Origin: Gammaproteobacteria bacterium
GTDB taxonomy: Bacteria > Pseudomonadota > Gammaproteobacteria > Pseudomonadales > JADFDG01
Length of the DNA: 64,000 bases
Direction: 5' to 3'
Assembly (NCBI GenBank): GCA_018262975.1
Contig: JADFDG010000020.1
Location: 1-64,000, forward strand
The notes under the pieces are model-generated. The model had not been told where the DNA came from and did not search any database. It worked only from the letters and a program-made list of their open reading frames with translations. The position numbers and the translations under genes were made by a program. Every line of letters starts with the position of its first letter. Position 1 is the first letter of the stretch. Below, one piece after another: positions 8,039 to 17,687 of this stretch.

Positions 8039-9580
8039 TCAGGCGAGGAATTCCCAGAACGCCAGCAGGTCCGCGTCGAACAGCCGGCCCGGCCGCGTCT
8101 CCCTGCCCAGCAGCAGCACCTGCCCGTCCTGCCAGCGCGGCCATCCGCCCCCGGCGCGCAGGCGCGGCACGCCATCGCGGGCGAAACCGGCCCAGGCCTC
8201 CATGACCAACTGAGCGAGTTCCCCCGCCTGCTGGCCGCCACCGGTGAAGAACTGGCCGGCCGGGCCGTCGGTGCCACCGAACACGAACGGCACGTCGACC
8301 ACGTGGCAGGCACCCAGCCGGCCACCGAACTGCGGACATTCCCAGTCGAATTGCGCACCCCAGACATTTGGCTGGTGCGCCGCCTGCGCGTCCAGCAGGC
8401 GGCACGTCGGCACCCGGAACATGCGGTCGCTCTCCATCCAGCACAGCAGGTCGGCGGGCAGGCCATTGTCCTTGCGCCCGCGCACCTGGCGATAGCGCGC
8501 CAGCGCCGCGCCACCGCGCCCGGGCAACGCACGCTCGAAGAGTTGCGCCAGGCGCTCCTCGTCGAGGCGCTCGGCCTTTTCGTTGCGACCGCCGGCGAAC
8601 TGCGGCTGGTGCACGAACAGGTTCCACTCGTCGCGGGTCACCGACGCCAGCAGCGGGATGTCACGTGCGGCACCGGCAGCGACCGCATCGATCGGACGCA
8701 CCGGCAGGAAGTCACCGTCCACGACCGGCAAGAGCGTCATGCCGAACTGCGGCGTGTCCGGACGCAGGCCACGCCGCACGGTCTGCCTGACCGCCTGCCG
8801 CTGCGCGCGGACCACCGTGCCGACCTCGCCATGCACCAGGGCATCGACCTGTGCGCCGCGCGTGGCACCGAGTGCTTCGATTGCCGCGGACGCCACCCGT
8901 GCCGCATCGTCCCGCGACACCACGAAATCGCCACCGCCCGATTGCACGATGGCGCGATGAAAAAGGCCGCGCGCCGCCGGCACGGCCAGCAGCGTGGCCA
9001 CGCTCATGCCGCCGGCGGATTCACCGAACAGCGTGACACACGCCGGGTCGCCACCGAAGGCGGCAATGTTGTCACGCACCCACGCGAGTACCGCGACCTG
9101 GTCACGCAGACCGATGTTGGTTGCTGCCGGAAAGTCCCCGCCGAGCGCATCGGCCAGGTTGCCGAAACCGAACAGGCCCAGGCGGTAATTGCAGGTGACC
9201 ACGACGCAGTCCTGCCGGGTCGCCAGCCGCGCGCCGTGATAGAGCATCTGGTGGCCGCAGCCGGACAGGAAGCCGCCGCCATGCAGCCACACCATCACCG
9301 GGCGCTGCCTGTCATCGGCGGCCGGCGTCCAGACGTTGAGGTAAAGGCAGTCGTCGGCAATGCGGTCCACACCCATCACCGGCGACAGCTCCTGTGGCGC
9401 CGGCGCACCGAACACCTGCGCCTTGCGCACACCCGTCCAGCCGGGGTGCGGGCGCGGCGGCAGGAAACGCGACTCCCCGGTGGGAGCCGCCGCGTAGGGA
9501 ATGCCGCGGAACTCGAGGTGCCCCTCCCGCGCCAGGCCTTCCACGAGCCCGCAGGTGGTGGCAACGATGGCATTCGACAT
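8039..9580 (-). CDS. Type B carboxylesterase
   Basis: 513-residue carboxylesterase/lipase of the type B (cholinesterase-like) family. Visible: the N-terminal F-R-G-I-P-Y-A-A-A-P-T-G motif (~24-35), the oxyanion-hole region V-W-L-H-G-G-G-F (~96-103), and the nucleophile elbow G-E-S-A-G-G-M-S. The length matches the family (~500 residues). There is no signal peptide, so it is probably cytoplasmic and hydrolyses small or aromatic esters; the substrate is not predictable. It is divergent from the PyrR-like gene across a ~90-bp gap and appears to be monocistronic. Confidence 0.9.
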   Translation of the reverse strand: MSNAIVATTCGLVEGLAREGHLEFRGIPYAAAPTGESRFLPPRPHPGWTGVRKAQVFGAPAPQELSPVMGVDRIADDCLYLNVWTPAADDRQRPVMVWLHGGGFLSGCGHQMLYHGARLATRQDCVVVTCNYRLGLFGFGNLADALGGDFPAATNIGLRDQVAVLAWVRDNIAAFGGDPACVTLFGESAGGMSVATLLAVPAARGLFHRAIVQSGGGDFVVSRDDAARVASAAIEALGATRGAQVDALVHGEVGTVVRAQRQAVRQTVRRGLRPDTPQFGMTLLPVVDGDFLPVRPIDAVAAGAARDIPLLASVTRDEWNLFVHQPQFAGGRNEKAERLDEERLAQLFERALPGRGGAALARYRQVRGRKDNGLPADLLCWMESDRMFRVPTCRLLDAQAAHQPNVWGAQFDWECPQFGGRLGACHVVDVPFVFGGTDGPAGQFFTGGGQQAGELAQLVMEAWAGFARDGVPRLRAGGGWPRWQDGQVLLLGRETRPGRLFDADLLAFWEFLA

Positions 9581-9670
9581 GCGGACTCCGGCGCGAGGTC
9601 ATACGGTCAGAAGGACGAATGCGCCTAGAATCACGGAACGATCCGGCCACGACAAGACCAAGGGGTGCCC

Positions 9671-10237
9671 ATGACATCCGCCGCACGGCCTGCCCGCTGC
9701 ACGCTGTACGACGCGCCACAGCTCGACGCCGTGCTCGACACGATGGCGCGCCGTGCGGCAGCACTGTTCCCCGGGGACGCACCGGTAGCGCTGGTCGGGA
9801 TCGTGCGCCGGGGGCTCCCGCTCGCCGAGCGCTTGCGCGAACGCTTGCAGGACTTGCTGCCCGGCCAGCAGTTACCGGTATTCCCGCTGGAGCTCAAGCG
9901 TTACGCCGACGACCTCACGCTGCTGCACCCGGGCACGTTGCTGAAGGAAAACGCAGACCTCGGCGCACGGCAACTCGCCGACACCCGCGTGCTGCTGGTC
10001 GATGACGTGCTGTACGGCGGTTATTCGCTGCTGCGCGCTGCCGGCTGGCTGGCGCAGGCCGGCGCCGCGGAAATCCGCACCGCGGTGCTGGTCGACCGCG
10101 GCGTATCCCGTCTTCCGGTGCGCGCCGACATCACCGGCCTGCGACTGGACGTGGCCCCGGGCGACATCGTCGAATGCCACGTGCCGCCCTACGAGCCTGC
10201 ATTGCGCATCGATGTCTGCCGGGGCGGCGCCAACTGA
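9671..10237 (+). CDS. PyrR-like phosphoribosyltransferase
   Basis: 188-residue type I phosphoribosyltransferase. The PRPP-binding loop is V-L-L-V-D-D-V-L-Y-G-G-Y-S (~110-122), close to the V-D-D-V-L-Y-T-G-R motif of PyrR/uracil phosphoribosyltransferases, and I-V-R-R-G (~44-48) contributes the other active-site loop. PyrR proteins regulate pyrimidine biosynthesis by attenuation in Gram-positives; in proteobacteria the same fold is found next to pyr genes, but none are seen here. The ATG at 9671 follows AAGGGG; a GTG two codons upstream is possible. Its stop codon directly abuts the stop codon of the convergent hydrolase (TGATCA). Confidence 0.78.
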   Translation: MTSAARPARCTLYDAPQLDAVLDTMARRAAALFPGDAPVALVGIVRRGLPLAERLRERLQDLLPGQQLPVFPLELKRYADDLTLLHPGTLLKENADLGARQLADTRVLLVDDVLYGGYSLLRAAGWLAQAGAAEIRTAVLVDRGVSRLPVRADITGLRLDVAPGDIVECHVPPYEPALRIDVCRGGAN

Positions 10238-10900
10238 TCAACGCAGGCAAGCGCTGAACCAGTCACCGGCCAGGCGCGCCACGGCGTCCAGCGCGCCCGG
10301 CTCTTCGAACAGGTGGGTCGCACCGGGCACCACGGACAGTTCGTGCGGTGCGCACAAGGCAGCCGCCGTCGCGCGGTTCAATTCGAGTACGTCCTCGTCG
10401 AACTCCCCCACGATCAGCAGGACCGGTGCTGCCACGCGCGTCACCGCCGCGCCGGCCAGGTCGGTACGCCCGCCACGTGACACCACGGCTGCCACGCCTG
10501 CCGGGCGTTCCGCAGCCGCGATCAGCGCCGCGGCTGCGCCGGTGCTGGCCCCGAACAGACCGGTCCTCAATTCCGCGAGCGCCGGCTGCGCGGCAAGCCA
10601 GTCGAGCACCTGCGCCAGGCGGTTCGCCAGCAACGGAATGTCGAAACGGAATTCACGGGTGCGTTCATCGACGCGGTGTTCCTCGCCGGTCAACAGGTCG
10701 AACAGCAAGGTGGCCAGGCCCTCGCCATTGAAATAGCGGGCCACCTGCCGGTTGCGGGGACTGAAGCGGCTGCTGCCGCTGCCGTGCACGAACACCACCA
10801 GGCCGCGGGCGCCGGCCGGCACCGCCAGTTCGCCGCCGAGCGTCGCGCCGGACAGTTCGATGACGATGTCCCGCGGGGCGCTCGTAGTTGCGTCATTCAT
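10238..10900 (-). CDS. Dienelactone hydrolase-like alpha/beta hydrolase
   Basis: 220-residue alpha/beta hydrolase. Visible: F-V-H-G-S-G-S-S-R-F-S-P-R-N (oxyanion region, ~34-47), the nucleophile elbow G-A-S-T-G (Ser ~121), an acid in V-G-E-F-D-E-D (~173) and the catalytic His in G-A-T-H-L-F (~199-204). The ATG at 10900 overlaps the stop of the upstream phosphoribosyltransferase by 4 bases (ATGA) and is preferred over a longer in-frame start. Pairs of this hydrolase with a phosphoribosyltransferase are common in proteobacteria, often fused into one protein, but their substrate is unknown to me. Confidence 0.85.
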   Translation of the reverse strand: MNDATTSAPRDIVIELSGATLGGELAVPAGARGLVVFVHGSGSSRFSPRNRQVARYFNGEGLATLLFDLLTGEEHRVDERTREFRFDIPLLANRLAQVLDWLAAQPALAELRTGLFGASTGAAAALIAAAERPAGVAAVVSRGGRTDLAGAAVTRVAAPVLLIVGEFDEDVLELNRATAAALCAPHELSVVPGATHLFEEPGALDAVARLAGDWFSACLR

Positions 10901-11586
10901 CGCGCGTCCTCCCGTGCCCAGGCGCGACGCAGCAGGCACAGCACCTGTTCGTCGGAGGTCTGGTCGAAATCCACGTACCACTGGCCAATGGCGTAAAGGG
11001 GTTCGGGCGTGAAAGGACACACCACGCGATCGGCCAAGTGCGCGAGCTGGCGCACCGTATCCGCCGGCGCCACCGGCACCGCCACGACGATTTCCGCTGC
11101 CTGCTGCTGGCGCACGGCATCGACGGCGGCCCGCATGGTGGCGCCAGTTGCCAACCCGTCGTCAACGAGAATGACGCACTGTCCGCGCAGTTGCGGCCAC
11201 GGACGGCCCGCGCGATAGGCCTGGTCGCGGCGCGCGAGCTCGCGCGCCTCCGTTGACGCCACCGCGTCGATCGTTGCCACGGAAACGTCGTGCATTCGCA
11301 CCACGTCGTCGTTCAGTACCCGGATGCCGCCGGCGGCAATCGCGCCCATGGCCAGTTCGCGGTGCGCGGGCAGGCCGAGCTTGCGCACCAGCATGAGATC
11401 AAGCCGCGCGCCGAGGGCATCGGCAATCACCGCCGCCACCGGCACACCGCCACGCGGCAGCGCCAGCACGATAACGTCCGGTCGGGAGCGATATTCCTCG
11501 AGATTTTCTGCCAGCAATTGCCCGGCAGCCGCGCGATCAGGCAGGGGTAGCTCCCCTGCCCTGTCAACATCGTGACCGTTGCGCAT
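10897..11586 (-). CDS. Phosphoribosyltransferase paired with hydrolase
   Basis: 229-residue type I phosphoribosyltransferase. The PRPP loop is V-I-L-V-D-D-G-L-A-T-G-A-T-M (~137-150), and L-A-L-P-R-G-G-V-P-V-A (~41-51) forms the N-terminal binding loop. These enzymes transfer or release a base on a 5-phosphoribosyl scaffold; the specific base cannot be read from sequence. It is translationally coupled (4-base overlap) to the downstream hydrolase, so the two proteins probably act together. A hairpin-forming repeat lies just upstream at 11622-11643, between this gene and rhlE. Confidence 0.85.
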   Translation of the reverse strand: MRNGHDVDRAGELPLPDRAAAGQLLAENLEEYRSRPDVIVLALPRGGVPVAAVIADALGARLDLMLVRKLGLPAHRELAMGAIAAGGIRVLNDDVVRMHDVSVATIDAVASTEARELARRDQAYRAGRPWPQLRGQCVILVDDGLATGATMRAAVDAVRQQQAAEIVVAVPVAPADTVRQLAHLADRVVCPFTPEPLYAIGQWYVDFDQTSDEQVLCLLRRAWAREDAR

Positions 11587-11621
11587 GGATCCATCCTCCG
11601 CATCGCGAAGGATGGATTATC

Positions 11622-11643
11622 CGCCGGCGCCATCGCGCCGGCG
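11622..11643. repeat. Perfect inverted repeat between rhlE and phosphoribosyltransferase
   Basis: CGCCGGCG, a 6-base spacer, CGCCGGCG: each arm is self-complementary, so the two arms form a stable hairpin in either transcript. It lies 26 bp downstream of the rhlE stop and 36 bp upstream of the phosphoribosyltransferase start, both on the minus strand. No T-run follows on the minus strand, so it is not a classic intrinsic terminator. It could slow readthrough or stabilise the rhlE 3' end. Confidence 0.4.
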
Positions 11644-11669
11644 TTGATCCCGGTCGTGGTCCCGGGGCG

Positions 11670-13091
<1,422 letters not shown>

Positions 13092-13118
13092 GATTACTCA
13101 AGTGCTCCTGCGACGGCC

Positions 13119-13138
13119 TGTTGCGCGTACGCGCAACA
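13119..13138. promoter_or_regulatory. 20-bp perfect palindrome in the rhlE leader
   Basis: TGTTGCGCGTACGCGCAACA is perfectly self-complementary over 20 bases. Its inner edge is 27 bp from the rhlE start codon. As DNA it could be a dimeric-repressor operator; as RNA it would form a hairpin just upstream of the AGGAG ribosome binding site. RhlE-type helicases are often controlled through structured 5' leaders, so either role is plausible. No decision can be made from sequence alone. Confidence 0.45.
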
Positions 13139-13260
13139 CCAATCGAGGCAGACGGATGCGGGCCGGAGTGCGGCCGGGGATCATCAGGGAGGTGACGCAC
13201 CCGCTGATTGGTATGGCGGGTGGCGGACGCAGTGTAGGGTCAAACGGGACAAAAAGCGAA

Positions 13261-14445
13261 TCAGGCAATACCCGTACGTCCCGGATCACGGCCCAGCGGC
13301 TCGCGCGCCAGCAACGACAGCGGCGGCGTGAAGTCGAAGCGCGGCTGGCGGGTGAAGAACGCCCGCTTGCACCCGGTGGTGGTCATGCCGGCGGCAAAAC
13401 CGTTCATCAGCGTATCGGCCACCACGTGCCGCAGCAGCCCGTAACTGATGGGCAGGAACTTGTAGAACAGCTTGGCCAGCGAGCGGCAATTGTCGATGTC
13501 GCCGCGCACGATGTCGGAATACTCGTCATAGAGCACGCGCGCGCTGCCATTGGAGGCAAGCGCCAGCACGATCGCGTTGGCCGCCATCTGCCCGGTGAGC
13601 ACCGCGTTGTGGATGCCCTCGCCGAGCAGCGCCTCGGCCATGCCGGCGGCATCGCCCACCAGCAGCACGCGCTCGCTGGCCGGCTGGTACTTCTCGCCGC
13701 CGGTACCGATGGGGAAACCCACCAGGTGTTCGATGGATTCACCGTGCACGCCGAGCCGGCGCTGCACGTAATCGCGCAACTGGTCCTTGGAAAACTCGGT
13801 TTCCTCGGGACGGCGCGTGTAGATGCCGACGTTGACGTGGTCACCCTTGGGGAACAGCCAGCCGTAGCCCTGCCCCACCACGCCGAAATCGAAGGTCACC
13901 GGCGGCAGCGGCACGCCGGCCGGCAACTGCACGATGCCCTCCATGGCCACCGCGGTACGGTCCGGCACGAAGCCACCGGTGAGCTTGCGTACCTGCGAGT
14001 GGGCGCCGTCGGCACCCACCAGGTAGCGCGCGCGCAGCACGCGGCCGCTGTCGAGGGTGACCGCAACGCCGTCGGCCGACTCGTCGATGGCACGGATGGG
14101 ACCGATCTTCTCGAAGCGGGCACCGGCCGCCAGCGCGCGCTCGAAACACAGTGCGTCGAGCTCGGTGCGCACGGTCATCGCGCAGATGGGCGCCGGCCCC
14201 TTGAGCAGGGCCTCACGACGCAGGTACATCGAAATCCGCATGTCGCTTTCGACCTGGCGGATCACCGGGGCGATGGAGAACCGGTAGCGGTGCAGCGCCT
14301 TGGTGGTCACCCCGCCGGCGCAGGCCTTGAAGCGGGGGAAGTCGCGGCGGTCGACCAGCAGCACCGACAGCCCGGCCATGGCGAGGTCCAGCGCGCAAGC
14401 CGCACCGGCCTGCCCTGCCCCGACCACGATCACGTCCTGCTGCAT
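13261..14445 (-). CDS. Geranylgeranyl-reductase-family FAD oxidoreductase
   Basis: 394-residue flavoprotein of the geranylgeranyl reductase/PHBH-like superfamily. The N-terminal FAD motif V-V-G-A-G-Q-A-G-A-A (~8-17) is followed by V-D-R-R-D-F-P-R-F-K-A-C-A-G-G (~34-48), the family signature around the isoalloxazine ring. A second FAD motif, V-L-L-V-G-D-A-A-G (~255-263), is also present. Members reduce isoprenoid double bonds (geranylgeranyl groups, archaeal lipids) or oxidise aromatic rings. The ATG at 14445 has GGAGGAGT upstream; an in-frame start 20 codons earlier lacks one. It is divergent from the molybdoenzyme operon. The substrate is unknown. Confidence 0.85.
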   Translation of the reverse strand: MQQDVIVVGAGQAGAACALDLAMAGLSVLLVDRRDFPRFKACAGGVTTKALHRYRFSIAPVIRQVESDMRISMYLRREALLKGPAPICAMTVRTELDALCFERALAAGARFEKIGPIRAIDESADGVAVTLDSGRVLRARYLVGADGAHSQVRKLTGGFVPDRTAVAMEGIVQLPAGVPLPPVTFDFGVVGQGYGWLFPKGDHVNVGIYTRRPEETEFSKDQLRDYVQRRLGVHGESIEHLVGFPIGTGGEKYQPASERVLLVGDAAGMAEALLGEGIHNAVLTGQMAANAIVLALASNGSARVLYDEYSDIVRGDIDNCRSLAKLFYKFLPISYGLLRHVVADTLMNGFAAGMTTTGCKRAFFTRQPRFDFTPPLSLLAREPLGRDPGRTGIA

Positions 14446-14690
14446 GCCGACTCCTCCCGGATCCTGACCACCCGGCCCGTCCGGGGGGCCGCGATTATCG
14501 GCCAAAGGCCCGACCGGTGGCGACCGCAGGCCGTGTCAGATCAACGATTTCCTTGCTTGTCATCAATTGCCCCCCGCTTGTCACCGTGCAACTGTTGCCG
14601 GGCCGGTCGGGGGGTGGCGACTATCCCGACAACCAATACGGGTTTCCAGGCCCGTGTTCCCGAAGAAGAACAACCCGCGCGGAGACATCC

Positions 14691-17675
14691 ATGGCCCTGA
14701 GCCGCCGCCAGTTCATCACCCTGAGTGCGGTCGGCGCCGTTGGCGTTGCCGCCGTCGGCCTGCCCATCTACCACTTCCGCCGCGGGACCCCGCACCCGCT
14801 GCCGACCGGCGCGCCGCACACGGCCACCCGGGAGGCACGCAAGCTGTCCAACTGGCAGGACCTCTACCGGGAGCGCTGGACCTGGGACCACGTCGCCCGC
14901 GGCACCCATGGCTGGCTCAACTGCCGCAGCGCCTGCAACTGGAACATCTACGTCAAGAAAGGCGTAGTGGTCCGCGAGGAACAGGCGGCCAACTACGAGT
15001 CCTCCGAGCCGGGCGTGGTACCGGATTTCAACCCGCGTGGCTGCCAGAAAGGCGCCTGCTACACGGAGGTGATGTACGGCCCGAGCCGCCTGACGGTACC
15101 GCTCAAGCGCGTCGGCGAGCGCGGCAGCGGCCAGTGGGAAAAGATCAGCTGGGACCAGGCCATCGGCGAGATCGCCGGCAAGTTCCTCGACATCGCGCAG
15201 AAGCACGGCACCGATGCCATCTACCACGACCTCGGCCCGCACTTCGACCAGGGCGGCACCACCGCCGCGCGCGTCAAGTTCTTCAACCTGATCGGCGCCT
15301 CCATCGCCGATGACTGGGCGGAGATCGGCGACCTCAACGTCGGCGCCACCATGACCTTCGGCTTCCCGCACATGGGCGGCAGCTCGGACGAGTGGTTCCT
15401 GTCCGACTTCCTCGTGGTGTGGATGATGAACCCGTCGGTGACGCAGATCCCCGACGCGCACTTCCTCTACGAGGCCAAGTACGCCGGCGCCGAGCTGATG
15501 GTCATCGACCCGCAGTACAGCGCCACCGCCGTGCACGCCGACACCTGGATCCCGATCAAGCCCGGCACCGACGCCGCCCTCGCCCTGTGCACCGCCCGCC
15601 ACATCTGGGACAGCGGCCGCATGGACGAGGACTACGTGCGCGAGCAGACCGACCTGCCGATCCTGGTGCGCCTCGATACCGGCCGCTTCCTGCGCGAGTC
15701 GGAGATGGTGAAGGACGGCAAGCCCAACGCCATGTACTACTGGGACACCAAGTCCGGTGCGCCGGTGCTCGCCCACGGCAGCGAGGGCGCCGAAAACCCG
15801 ATGCTGCACCTCGAGGGCCGCGTACCGGCGATCGAAGGCCAGTGGGACGTCAAGCTGGCGGACGGCAGCACCACGCGCGTGACCACCGTCGGTTCGCTGC
15901 TGCGCGAGCAACTGCAGCACTGGACCTTCGAGGCCACCGCCGAGGTCACCGGCCTGCACATCGGCATGATCTCGCACTTCGCCGAGGGCTTTGCCAAGGC
16001 GCAGCGCCCGCTGGTGCTGTCCAGCTGGGGCGGCAACCGCTTCTTCCACTCCGACCTGATGAACCGCGCCAAGATCCTGTGCCTCGCGCTCAAGGGCGCC
16101 ATCGGCAAGCGCGGCGCCGGCCTGAACGCCACCGGCTGGTTCGGCATGGAAGGCTTCGAGCTGTCGGCGGAAATGACGCGCACCGGCATCCCCGGCGTGC
16201 TCGGCGCCGCCATGCAGCACTACTCGATGAAGGACATCTTCTACACCGGCATCGACCTCGCCATGCGCAAGAAGTCGATGCACGACGTCATGCGCGACAG
16301 CTCGCACAAGGGCTCGACGCAGAACACCTGCATGACCAACTCGGCGTCGATGAACTACAACTACGCCGGCGTGAAGGACGTGCTCGCCGAGGAACAGAAG
16401 GACCTCGCCAAGCGCCCGCTCGACGCCTACGTGCAGGAAGCGCAGGACAAGGGCTGGATGCCGGTCTACCCGCGCAAGACCGCGCCCAAGGCCTGGGTCA
16501 CCGGCGGCAACAACGTGCTGCGCCGCTCCAACCAGCCGCAGAACATGCTGGCCACCCTGTGGCCGCAGATGGAATGCATCGTCGACGTGAACCCCAAGCT
16601 CACGTTCACCGGCATGCACGCCGACTACCTGCTGCCGGGCGCTGGCTACTACGAGAAGCCGGGCATCAAGTACCCGGTGGCCTACGTGCCATACATGCAC
16701 TACTGCGACGCTGCGGTGCGCCCGGTGGGTGAATCCAAGGACGAGTGGGAGATCTACTACCTGCTGGCGCGCGAGATGGCGCGCCAGGCGCGCGAACGCA
16801 ACCTGCAGCCGGTCGCCGGTTGCGGCGACAAGATCGTCGATTTCCGCGAGCTGGAAACGAAAATGTCGTCGCACGGCGCCTACGGCCCGCTGGATGCCGA
16901 GGCAGTCACCCAGCAGGTTCTCGACCACTCGACCAGCACCGTCGGCTTCACCACCGACGACCTCAAGCAGACCGGTATCCGCAAGTACACGTCCACCGGT
17001 TCGACCATGGTGCAGTCGCAACTGTACAACAGCGACTGGAAAGGCGAAGGCGTGCTGACCGTCGCCCAGCACCAGGTGAAGGACAAGTGGCACTGGCCGA
17101 CGCTCACCGGCCGCCAGCAATTCTACATCGACCACCCCTGGTTCATCGAGAACGGCGAATCGCTGCCGGTGCACAAGGAGAGCCCGAAGGCAGGCGGCGA
17201 CCATCCGTTCCAGCTGATCTCCTGCCACGCCCGCCACTCGATCCACTCGGTGTGGCGCGACACGCCGATCCTGCTGCGCCTGCAGCGCGGCGAGCCGGTG
17301 GTGCTGCTGAACCCGAAGGACGCCGAGCGCCTGGGCATCGGCGACCACGAGTGGGCAGAGTTGTCCAACCGTGTCGGCAGCATGCACTGGCGCGTGAAGT
17401 ACTCGACCATGGTGCGCCCGGGCGTCGCCTACCACTACCACGCCTGGGAGCCGTACCAGTTCCCGGACCACAAGTCCTACAAGTGGATGACGCCGGGCCT
17501 GATGAACCCGATGCACTTCGCCGGCGGCGAAGGCCACCTCGGCTGGCGCTTCGCCATCTACCAGCCGGGCACCCACGTGCAGGACACGCGCGTGGACATC
17601 AAGCCGTGGAAGGAACAGAACGACCGCGAGCGCGCCGAACGGGCGCAGGCGGCGAAACAGAAGAAGACGGCGTAA
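14691..17675 (+). CDS. Type II DMSO-reductase-family molybdoenzyme, catalytic subunit
   Basis: 994-residue Mo-bisMGD enzyme of the complex iron-sulfur molybdoenzyme group that includes ethylbenzene dehydrogenase (EbdA), steroid C25 dehydrogenase, dimethylsulfide dehydrogenase (DdhA), selenate reductase (SerA) and chlorate reductase (ClrA). The start gives a Tat signal: S-R-R-Q-F-I (4-9) then a hydrophobic stretch to ~28, so the folded enzyme is exported. The FS0 cluster motif is H73-x4-C78-x3-C82-x35-C118. The candidate Mo ligand is Asp214 in E-I-G-D-L-N-V-G, aligning with the Asp used in EbdA-type enzymes. GGAGA precedes the ATG. It is first of four genes with 12-, 22- and minus-4-base spacing. 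The substrate, oxidised or reduced, cannot be fixed. Confidence 0.9.
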   Translation: MALSRRQFITLSAVGAVGVAAVGLPIYHFRRGTPHPLPTGAPHTATREARKLSNWQDLYRERWTWDHVARGTHGWLNCRSACNWNIYVKKGVVVREEQAANYESSEPGVVPDFNPRGCQKGACYTEVMYGPSRLTVPLKRVGERGSGQWEKISWDQAIGEIAGKFLDIAQKHGTDAIYHDLGPHFDQGGTTAARVKFFNLIGASIADDWAEIGDLNVGATMTFGFPHMGGSSDEWFLSDFLVVWMMNPSVTQIPDAHFLYEAKYAGAELMVIDPQYSATAVHADTWIPIKPGTDAALALCTARHIWDSGRMDEDYVREQTDLPILVRLDTGRFLRESEMVKDGKPNAMYYWDTKSGAPVLAHGSEGAENPMLHLEGRVPAIEGQWDVKLADGSTTRVTTVGSLLREQLQHWTFEATAEVTGLHIGMISHFAEGFAKAQRPLVLSSWGGNRFFHSDLMNRAKILCLALKGAIGKRGAGLNATGWFGMEGFELSAEMTRTGIPGVLGAAMQHYSMKDIFYTGIDLAMRKKSMHDVMRDSSHKGSTQNTCMTNSASMNYNYAGVKDVLAEEQKDLAKRPLDAYVQEAQDKGWMPVYPRKTAPKAWVTGGNNVLRRSNQPQNMLATLWPQMECIVDVNPKLTFTGMHADYLLPGAGYYEKPGIKYPVAYVPYMHYCDAAVRPVGESKDEWEIYYLLAREMARQARERNLQPVAGCGDKIVDFRELETKMSSHGAYGPLDAEAVTQQVLDHSTSTVGFTTDDLKQTGIRKYTSTGSTMVQSQLYNSDWKGEGVLTVAQHQVKDKWHWPTLTGRQQFYIDHPWFIENGESLPVHKESPKAGGDHPFQLISCHARHSIHSVWRDTPILLRLQRGEPVVLLNPKDAERLGIGDHEWAELSNRVGSMHWRVKYSTMVRPGVAYHYHAWEPYQFPDHKSYKWMTPGLMNPMHFAGGEGHLGWRFAIYQPGTHVQDTRVDIKPWKEQNDRERAERAQAAKQKKTA

Positions 17676-17687
17676 GGAGCCGACGAC

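Noticed and set aside
14691-17675. Specific naming as ethylbenzene dehydrogenase, selenate reductase or chlorate reductase
   Set aside because: The shared cofactor ligands do not separate these activities, and there is no diagnostic neighbour such as chlorite dismutase.
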